Source: Teratosphaeria epicoccoides (Eukaryota; Ascomycota; Dothideomycetes; Mycosphaerellales; Teratosphaeriaceae). Taken from it: DNA of 64,000 nt. Position 1 is the stretch's first letter; each line of letters opens with the position of its first letter. The position numbers and the translations under genes are program-made. Shown one piece after another: positions 52,283 through 60,935 of the stretch. Below the pieces are notes generated by a model. That model was not told the DNA's origin. It was given only the letters and a program-made list of their open reading frames with translations, and did not search any database. The stretch spans positions 124,001 to 188,000 of the forward strand of contig JADDMT010000011.1 in assembly GCA_021401465.1 (NCBI GenBank), written 5' to 3'.

Positions 52283-54330
52283 CTACTGGTACCGTGACCA
52301 GTCCTGACCAGGCATGCTGCTACCTGGAGTAGTCCAGCCAGGCATTCCAGCTTGCCCGGCTGTCGAAACTGCGCCCATGTTGCCATACTGATGCGGTGTA
52401 GGGCTCTGCTGATACATACCGCGATTCATGGCAGCGTACGCGGGATTGCTCATTTGTGCCATCTGCCCGTAACTCATTCCTGGCTGTTGTCCGGGCATCT
52501 GCGGTGGTGGCATGGGCGAGTGGTGCTGCTGCTGCTGTCCGTAGTGCATAGGATGTTGTTGTGACAGGGGAGAAGGCTGCGGCTGAGGCGGCTGTTGCCA
52601 AATCTGGTTGCCGTAGGCGCCGTACGATGCTTGTTGTCCATGACCGCCAGGCCTGCCCATGTTCATTGCCGGAGTGGTTTGCGACATGGTACGTTGTGCA
52701 GGAGATACCATGGGATTTTGCTGGTTCGGATAGAAGCTCTGCGGCATCATCTGAGAGGTAGTGGTTGGCATGGCATCCTGTTGACCTCGTGCTTGATTCA
52801 GGCCAGGCCCCGTCTGCGGAGACTGCAAGTGTGACGGTGCAATGGTCCCAGCATCCGCAGGATTCACGTCAGGTTGCGAGGTCGGTTGCTCGTGTGGTCG
52901 CTTCCAGTAATCGTCCAAAAATTTTGCACGATGCGCTCGGGTTTGGCCGAGCTGCTTATTGTAGTCAGCGGCTTGCGAGGCCTGGTTCAGGATCTCCTGC
53001 GGATTTGATTGTTGGGTACGATCTTGATATGGTGGCCCAGTGATCTCCTGCCTCGGCCGAATGATGTTTCCATAGCTGCTGTTTGGCCGCAGTTCGTCGG
53101 CGGCCAAGTGGATCATTGGAAGAGGCGCCAATGAAACTTGGCCATAGCCAGGAGGCCCGCCATCATAGCCAGGGCCGTTGCTGTAGATGATCTCGCCCTG
53201 CGGCATTGTTGTCAACGCGTGCTGGTTCGCTTCAGCAGCCGCTGCCTCCCTAGCCTTGGCTGCGCCTGGTCGTTTCTCGCCTGCCAAGTCCTCTTCGGTG
53301 AATCCCTGCTTGATTGTCTTTGCCACCCAGTAGTCGTCGCGGACTCGTCGACCACCTTCGATGATACGCGCGCCAAATTGCCGGAACATTGATCGTGCTG
53401 TCACGATTGCAATCTGTCGAGACCGATAGGAGTACGGCAAAATCTCCTGATGAATGAGATTGTCCTTTTCAGGCTGGTTCGCAATTATCTTGTAGAGCGA
53501 TCTGTTCTTATTGAACAGCAAATAGGAGTCTCGGTAATTAAGGACGCGAGCGCATTCAGTGGCAAGCATAAACAGCTTTTCGCCCCGGTTTGGCACATGA
53601 AAGGTGCGACACCTGTACTTGCGTCCGTCGCACAAGTACCCATCCTTTGATACTTTCGTCTCGCCGTCCGGGTCAGTTTCTCGAGGCAGATATTCGTCTC
53701 CTTCAGGGCCAAGTTGATCGGTCGTGTGATCACGTACTGTGGGCAGAGCCTTGACAACGGTGGGCTTCGTAGCTGACCCTCCAGGAGTTGACCTTTGAGG
53801 CGACGACTGGTTAGGCGTGTTCCGAGGGAGAGCCTGTGTCCTGATTTGCGGCGTCTGGACCGGTTGCTGTGCCATGGTGAGAGGCATGTTCGAAGCGCCC
53901 GCGACAGTCTCCAACTGTCGGCTACGTTTTGCCGACTTTTTGTCTTCTGCTCACAGAGGTCAGCCATATCCGTGTCCATCTTTCCGCATGATCCATCGCA
54001 GATCTTAATCGGCATGTAGCACGCATGAACGTGCATGTATGATCCGTGTGCCTTTCATACCTGACTCTTGTCCCAAGGCGCCAGCGTAACTGTCAGGCGA
54101 TCGACTGCGCTTGATGCCTCGGGGATTGGGCTGTGATAGGAGGTTCGGTGCGATTGTCGATGCTGCGCCAGGTTCGATGTGTTAGCGCGCGCATCGATAT
54201 ACTATGTTGCAGCAGCGTGCGACGCGTGGTTCACTCATATGGTGAACGCGTCGCATGGCAGCGCGAGCGGTGGGTTATGCTTACACGATGCATTCAAAGC
54301 CGCTGGATTAATAGTGCCAGGCTCGTCCAT
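52283..54330 (-). CDS. RSC7/Swp82-type chromatin remodelling subunit
   Basis: Nuclear subunit of SWI/SNF- or RSC-class remodellers. A long exon ends at 52283 and reads from EDKKSAKRSRQLETV through KDGYLCDGRKYRCRTFHVPNRGEKLFMLATECARVLNYRDSYLLF, the Npl6/Swp82 domain. It continues to IVTARSMFRQFGARIIEGGRRVRDDYW, and the C-terminus is Gln/Pro/Met-rich. Upstream I infer exon 2 (STIAPNLLSQPNPRGIKRSRSPDSYAGALGQES) and exon 1 from ATG at 54330 (MDEPGTINPAALNAS), joined across introns ending near 54,158 and 53,950. The 5' exons are supported by phase and the family's KRSRSP-like stretch, but are less certain than the core. The core is a confident family call. Confidence 0.85.
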
Positions 54331-57300
54331 GACACCGAGGTGTGTTGAAGGCAATGCTGAATAGCTTCGATGCGACACGGCCAGCATCACATCCCTCTGT
54401 CAAGCTGCAATGCGCCGTGCTCAGGTGCTCTGGTCGTCGCGTCGCACAGCGGGCCTGCGTTGATCGCTTTTCGCACCGCGCGCCTGTGGCGGTCTGGCCT
54501 TGGAGATACTCGGTGCAGGTGGTGTTGGTTGCGATGCCTCGTTCCAAGCATGGATAGGTTGCCGACGTTGCGGGCTGTCCAGCGGGTCGCGGCGGGCTTG
54601 ATGGACTGGAGCGAAACCTTTGGATCGTGCAGCGCGAGTAAGCTCTGGTGCCGAGCCGTTTCGGCCTGGCCAGCCTGTAGCCGGCAGGATCTAGAGAGGT
54701 GGGTACACACGCAGCGTGAAGGTAGTCAGTCGGTAGCTCTATAATGTCTCCATGCAAGGGCCGCAAGTGAGGATTGATGATTGCGCGCCGAGCGAGTGCA
54801 GAGCTTGTGCCACAGGAAGCGAGGCCCTAGCGCTCTAGGCTATGACGATGCCTGCCGCCGCCCCGCTAAAGCCTGATGATTCACAGAAGTCTCTTGCTTC
54901 ATACGCCTTCTGTCAGCAAAAATGCTTTTGGGTTGGAAGTAGGATGCTCGGCGTGATCTGCCAGAAGATAATTCACCCGAAAGACCGGTCATGCCCAACT
55001 GGTCGCACGAACCCTTTCGCAGCACTGCGCCGACGCAAGGGAGACACGCCGACAACCAGTCTCGCTCACCACGGCCGTGCCGCCTGGGGCCAGCGCGGAT
55101 GTATATCGACAAAAAAAGGCAGTGTTGACAGACCGCCGGATGGACTCACCCTGACGCCAAGATTGCTTTGTCCTGCTCGTGCTGCACTGGGACTTGAACC
55201 GCTTCGGCTCCAGAATCGAGCCTTCCAAGGCCACGGTAAATTATGTAGTCGCAGCAGGCCTGCTTATGGTACAGCCATAAGACCCCATCAATCCTCCTCA
55301 GCTCGCACAGAAAGTTCGCTCGAGGGATATCCGAGAAGCTTTCGCCGATGTGCTGATCTGCGAAGGTTAACCGCAGTAGGTCTAACAGGACAGGGCTCGG
55401 AGACAGCGATAGCCACGATGTTGCTCGAATACCTTGAATGCCAAATTATTCGAGATTGGCTGTTGGCTGTGCAGCGCGGGATGTCCTGCAAGTTGCATTC
55501 AGGGTCGACGAATGAAGAGCTCGAAGGAAGCAGCTGGCTTATGTTCTACAGAGCTCAGATCTCCTCGGGCGCATGATCCTGTTACCTGCATGAGTATCAA
55601 GGCTACCTCCTAGTGCTTGCAACCGCTCGAATTTGGGCATTGCGCCTGAGAGCAGGGAGTCGTGTCAGCGTTGTCGCTCACGAGTACTAATACGCCTGCA
55701 TCCGCTGATTTCTTTGCTGCGCTGATTGTCCCATCTGCACGAAAAAGATGAGTGGTATTCTGCCCCACCCACCCACGCGTGCATTCCTGCCGTGAACCGA
55801 TTATCAATAATAAGGCTCGGTTGCTGGCCGTACCTTCTACGCTGGGCTCCACCTGCACGCTGCATGATTTTACTCTGCTCAACAATATTGAAATCATTCT
55901 GTATGTATGAACTCTGCAGGCATACAGTAACGGTCAGCGCCTCACATTATTCTCGAGTCATCACTGTCGCAAGATGTTGCTTCTTCGACAGCAATGACGC
56001 CCGCCTAAGCCGAGCATTGTTTTATTACGCCACAGATGTGCAATCCCGCCGCGCATGCTTGGCCGTGTGGGCTAATCGCTAATCCCGCGACTCTGCGCTC
56101 TCCAGCTTTAGACAGGTTTGAATACGTCGACGAATATGGGCGGAAGCGGGCGTCGCTCCACACGACGAGTCAAAGGACCGGCCACGAGGACGACTTCTCG
56201 GCTAGCAGGTTGAAAGTCTCAAGACCAGCTTGATGGCGCAAAAAGCTGCCTCGCGAATGCAAAGCTGCAGGTGGTACTGCCGGTCCACGAATCAACGCGC
56301 ATGCGGCGCCTGGCCCGACGGTCATTCGGGCACGGCTGATAACTTATGGGCTTCGCTTTGCATCACATCGCTGTATATCTCGTCGTCACGCAACCGGAGG
56401 ATGATGAATGTTATGTGCCGGACTCCTTCTGCATTGAATGCAATGAACCTGCAGAGCCGCACCAACCACGTTTTACAACCACACGCTTTGCATCTCTCTC
56501 CCACCTCTTCAAGCAGCCGAATAATGGAGGATCTGCCGCGCAGCTATCCGTGACGTGCTTCTGGCTGCAGCCTGTCAAATAAGGTACCCGCAGATCTGCT
56601 TTGGACCTCGGCCTTACTCGAGCTGCGATTTGAATGCCTTTTGCTTCCTGTCTCTGACATGTGATCACCGTCTCAGGTGAATTCTCCTACCTGGTCAGAT
56701 GGATCTCATCGAGCGGCTTTATACTCTCAAGCACATGCAACTCGGACGATGTCACCCACGTTCTCCGCAGCTCTGCCGCAATTCGCTTCTGCATCAAGCA
56801 CGCACGCTCGTGAGCTTCCCGTCTAGCTGCATGTAACGCTAGCTGCTACTGCAAGGCCCTTCGACACATCATGAGCCGCTGACCGCAATCGAAGACTTAC
56901 AAGTTGCGAGCGCCTCTGGCGGGCCGTCATGCGACAGTGGCCCACCAGCAAGGCGCTCAAAAGTCGATGATGATGCGCCAAGCCCGGAGACACTGCTGCC
57001 CTGCTGCCCTTGCAGCCCGGTGTAGCATGCGATGTGATCACACGATGCGTTGCAGCCGATCAAGCGGCAGGTCGCTGGATCTGCCTCATTTGCCCTTGAT
57101 TGGGTAACTTGCAAGCTTTGTGCAGCGCAAGAACTACATCCGTTCGAACCTCCAGTCGCCACTCTGCCTACCACTATTGCTCGCTGACGATCAACGCCGG
57201 AACAAGTTTCAACGAAGGCGGCATCAATCCTGGTAGGTGGTATAGGCCATCAATGCGAGCAACCATCTTGCGACACAGGCCATCTGAGAGTGCTGCTGCG

Positions 57301-58261
57301 TATCTTGGATGGCCAGCGCACTGACGTTATCTGTCATGGAACAGTGTGGCGCGCATACCCAACTAATCGCCGCGTAATCACTGTGCTCCAAATTTATATG
57401 CCTGATAGAACAGCAGCAGTTGTGGATGCTGTAAATAGTAATCGATTCGGAAAGCATAATTTCTGATACAAAGCAATCAGGCTTCAGGAATCCAGGCTCT
57501 AGCAGAAGCAGAGCTGGGATGCGCTTGCAGCTTTGATCAAGAAACAAGAACAATAATACTAAAGTACCAGTACATGTCCAGCAGACGAATGACCCTCGAA
57601 CCCTGGATCTGAACTTACCGATCGCATGGAGTCTTCAACCCCACAGCTCGATAGAGTTCAAGCCGTGCCAGGTGACCGGTCAGCACGCTGATGTCCTGTC
57701 TGACTACGAGCATGGTATGCGGATTCGGTAATCACGCCGATGGGCGCCTATGGTAGATTGAAGCTGTCCAGCTTTGATGCTCTCTACCTAGGGACCAAGC
57801 GTTAGTTCGTACTACTTGACTTGAGGTAGGTCTCGCATTCTTGAGCACTTGCGAGGCAGGGTAGACCTCCTGCAGTGATGTCCACTAATCTGCCAATGAT
57901 ATCGGGGATATCTGAGGGTTTCGCAATGCCGATGTGAGACATCTTCACATGCTTTACGTGTGGGGCCCATAGGTGACCGCTGGATCTCGTTCATATGTTC
58001 TTGTATGGTAAAAAGGGACCTTGTTACATGGCCCATTATTGGCTGTTCCTGGGGAATGACTCGGCCGGGTTGGTGGTGGGCGAAGTGGACCCTTGAACCG
58101 TTTGTCGCTGGTTCTCGGCGGACAGGGCACTCAATAGCTAACGAACTCCTTGCAATGCGCAAGACTCCTCCATGATTGGCAACATGCGACCTATTTACGA
58201 ATTGCGGAATTTATCGCAGCGTGATTTGTTGCCACCAATGCTCTGCTATTGAGATCGAACC
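54331..58261. other. 3.9 kb gene-poor interval
   Basis: The longest frame (54842-55576, plus, 244 codons) has no recognisable domain and no strong codon pattern; it is not called a gene. From about 57,350 to 57,600 the sequence is AT-rich. No transposon ends, tRNA or conserved coding signal is visible. Confidence 0.4.
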
Positions 58262-60637
58262 CTAAGTCTCGGGTAGTAGCGCCAGAGAAATGAATGCCAT
58301 GTGCCACATTTCAAGCCCACCAACGCCACGTGCTCGTGCCTCTCGAGCGTCTCTCTTTGTCTTCAATTCCATAACATCCAATCCGAGTGGGTCGAGCCAT
58401 TGCGCCGCAGTTCGGGCGTGCTCGGCCATCTGGGAGACCTTCGGAGGCGTATCCCCGGCTTGGCTCTGCAAGGAATACTCCTGGGCCACAATGAGCTTGC
58501 CGTCATCAGATGCTCTGGTCGCCGGAGGTAACGCCCGCATCCGCAGCAGCATTGTAAGCAGATGGGCAAAATGTTCACCTTGAGGCCATAATTCGCTCGG
58601 CTGTATGTACAGAGGCCAGTCTCGCAATTGAGATTCACTGGAGTCCGTATGTGCTGAGCTTGACATCTGAGCATCGTCTGCTGTGTAGTTCCGCACAAGA
58701 AGATCTTCGGACTCATGAAAGAAATACGCCATGCGCTCAACAGTGCCCAGGAGAATGACTGCAGCAATGAATGTAGAAAGCCGCGATACTTGCTGACGTT
58801 GGAGGAGCCGACGCTCGAGCTCATTTATGACGCTCTTAGCTAGCTGAGAGCAACACGATTCCAGGCCAGCCAGAATTTGGGTCTTGATAAGGCGATAGCT
58901 TGGCGAGGCGTGATCAATAAGTCCACCCGATTGCCACGTTACAGGAACGACCTCGTCATGCTGTTCCGTGGCTGCATGGTACCTCAGCTCCAAAGGCAGC
59001 TGGTCGATGGTGGTGAGGAAACCCGTCGCCGTCCAGAGTGCTAGTACGTTCTGAAGCAGTCGGGTTTGCTGCAAATTGTAGCAAGACCGGGGTAATTTGC
59101 CATCCTGTGCTGGTGCCAATTGCTCGGTCTGCTCCTCGTGGACCAGCTCAAGAGTTCTTTGTATCGTAGCGCGCATGAAGTGGCAAGGCTCATGCTCAAG
59201 ACTTTCGCCCATATTCTGGTGCAAGTAAGCTTCGATCTTGCTGCCTATGCATTCATCTTCGTCGAGCAGCCAGGAGGGCTCTGCCCTAGGAGACATCACC
59301 TGCTGCGTTAACGGCAAAACACCGCAAGCTGCTTCAAATGGAATGCATTGTTTGATCTCAAAGCATAACCATGTGTGGTCGTTGCGGAACAAACTGGCTT
59401 CCATCGTCCCATGCATCACATTTTCGTGCCGACACACTAGCGACGCTGACAACTTCGACCTAGCTCTGGCATGGAACAAGGCCGTGGACCACAACGTGAA
59501 CTCCTCAGCAAGCCTTTTGCGGATGCACTTACCCTTCCATAGACGGGCAGACGTGACATTGGCACAAGTACTGCACGGTGTGCCGTCCGAACATGGCTTT
59601 TTCAACATGCGGCAACGGATGCAGGCACCTTGCTTGCGAAGCTCCTGAACTTCTTTGCGCCTGTCGTCTGAGAATCTAGCACGGGCAGATCGCTTCGAGC
59701 CGTTCTGTAGGAGGCCAAATCCTGTCCGTAGAGGATTTGAGGAAGCACCAAGCGAGTCTCGAGTATGCGTTGAACGGCCAGAAGAATATGTAGGTTTCCA
59801 CTGCATCACATCTTTAGCGGTCGTCTGCCATGCAGCATCTGGGCTCTGCGGTCTGTTTTGCTGCGGTAGGTGGGCTGCATCAGTGCCGAGCCCCGGATCT
59901 AGCACATGCTCCATGATGTATGGAGGCCGTGACTGTGGGTTCTGAGATGGTCCATGGTGATAGCTCGACTCATAATTGATTGGGACGTGATGTTGCGGTG
60001 ACGGAGGTGGCAATTCCGATGCAAACGGATCTGCGATCGAGGGCACTGTGTTGTCGCCGTAGAAGTTTGTGTCTTGAGTAGCTGGCAGCACGGACTGATC
60101 AGTGGCATTTGCAGCTTGTTGAAAGCCGAAGATCAAAGCCTGCTCCGCCAGTATTCTGTCATGCTCTCGTGCGCTCTGATCTTGGTCTGTTGCAAGCCCA
60201 TCGATATGAGCTCGGCGGGTCGAAAAATCGAGACGTTGCCTTGACACCTCAGCTAACGTCTCTAGCGCAGACAGCTGCTGGACGGCATTGGCAACTGCGT
60301 CTACCGATACCTGTGCGTCCCGCACATGCGTGGCATCTTGTTGCTCTGTCTGCGTGCCTACGGTATGGGCTCTCGAGGACTTCGTTAGCCCTTTGATGCC
60401 TTTAATAGATGGTTGGGGGGGTGGATTAGTCTGCAGGTGAAAATAGATATTTTCGCGATCGGCTTGTGTCACGTTGGGACAACGTTTGAGCAGATGTTTG
60501 AGCAGCGCGTCCACGCGCCCCTTGGGAAACAGTTCACCACACCGCTTGCATGTATGTTCGTACCGATTGCTCGCGTCTTCCAATTTGCGGCCTCGGATGA
60601 AATACTCGTGTACGAGCTGGTTGGGCTTGCGGCCCAT
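58262..60637 (-). CDS. Transcription factor with BED-type and Zn2Cys6 zinc fingers
   Basis: Single-exon protein of about 791 aa from the ATG at 60637 (MGRKPNQLVHEYF). Upstream in-frame codons to 60670 lack an ATG. Residues 10-60 form a BED-like finger: CKRCGELFPKG..LLKHLLKRC with a His and terminal Cys instead of the usual second His. Around residues 355-395 is a second zinc domain, ACIRCRMLKKPCSDGTPCSTC with a far sixth Cys in WKGKCIRKRL, a spaced Zn2Cys6-type cluster. The intervening region is Gln/Ser/Pro-rich, and the last 250 residues are helical (LLQRQQVSRLSTFIAAVILL), typical of the regulatory domain. The start MGRKPNQL with LEDASNRY is characteristic of a large fungal family. Its targets are unknown. 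It lies divergent from RRP44. Confidence 0.85.
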   Translation of the reverse strand: MGRKPNQLVHEYFIRGRKLEDASNRYEHTCKRCGELFPKGRVDALLKHLLKRCPNVTQADRENIYFHLQTNPPPQPSIKGIKGLTKSSRAHTVGTQTEQQDATHVRDAQVSVDAVANAVQQLSALETLAEVSRQRLDFSTRRAHIDGLATDQDQSAREHDRILAEQALIFGFQQAANATDQSVLPATQDTNFYGDNTVPSIADPFASELPPPSPQHHVPINYESSYHHGPSQNPQSRPPYIMEHVLDPGLGTDAAHLPQQNRPQSPDAAWQTTAKDVMQWKPTYSSGRSTHTRDSLGASSNPLRTGFGLLQNGSKRSARARFSDDRRKEVQELRKQGACIRCRMLKKPCSDGTPCSTCANVTSARLWKGKCIRKRLAEEFTLWSTALFHARARSKLSASLVCRHENVMHGTMEASLFRNDHTWLCFEIKQCIPFEAACGVLPLTQQVMSPRAEPSWLLDEDECIGSKIEAYLHQNMGESLEHEPCHFMRATIQRTLELVHEEQTEQLAPAQDGKLPRSCYNLQQTRLLQNVLALWTATGFLTTIDQLPLELRYHAATEQHDEVVPVTWQSGGLIDHASPSYRLIKTQILAGLESCCSQLAKSVINELERRLLQRQQVSRLSTFIAAVILLGTVERMAYFFHESEDLLVRNYTADDAQMSSSAHTDSSESQLRDWPLYIQPSELWPQGEHFAHLLTMLLRMRALPPATRASDDGKLIVAQEYSLQSQAGDTPPKVSQMAEHARTAAQWLDPLGLDVMELKTKRDAREARARGVGGLEMWHMAFISLALLPET

Positions 60638-60935
60638 TGCGAGGGCGACGCCAAGCGACCGACTACCCACTCAAAAGGTCGATGAAGGGGGAAAGAATGT
60701 CGGTTGCGGTCGATATCTGTGATACTGCCGGTCTGAGTGAGGTGGGGAGGAAGGCGGTGTAAAATCTGGTCCTGTCATGAAAGTGAGTGCGGAAAACCTC
60801 CGTGGCTACAACCTTCGTTTCAACATTGCCAAGACTTCAATCATCGACGCTGATCACTTCAACCATCGACGCTGATCACTTCATGCTCGACACCGGAGTG
60901 GCTCATTGCATCGTCTCAACACGAGAACGAGCGAC
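60638..60935. promoter_or_regulatory. Divergent promoter, BED-Zn2Cys6 factor / RRP44
   Basis: About 300 bp between divergent starts. It includes a 22 bp tandem duplication (60837-60880, unit TCAAYCATCGACGCTGATCACT) 56-99 bp before the RRP44 ATG. Confidence 0.5.
60837..60880. repeat. 22 bp tandem duplication upstream of RRP44
   Basis: Two adjacent 22 bp copies differ at one position (TCAATC and TCAACC). They sit in the leader or proximal promoter of RRP44. Confidence 0.8.

Noticed and set aside
55160..55240. Possible minus-strand tRNA (GGTTCAAGTCC with a GGCTC/GAGCC stem)
   Set aside because: The loop lacks T33, and the T-stem does not pair.
54842..55576. 244-codon frame on the plus strand
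   Set aside because: No domain, no clear codon pattern and no homologue I recognise; kept only as part of the gene-poor interval.
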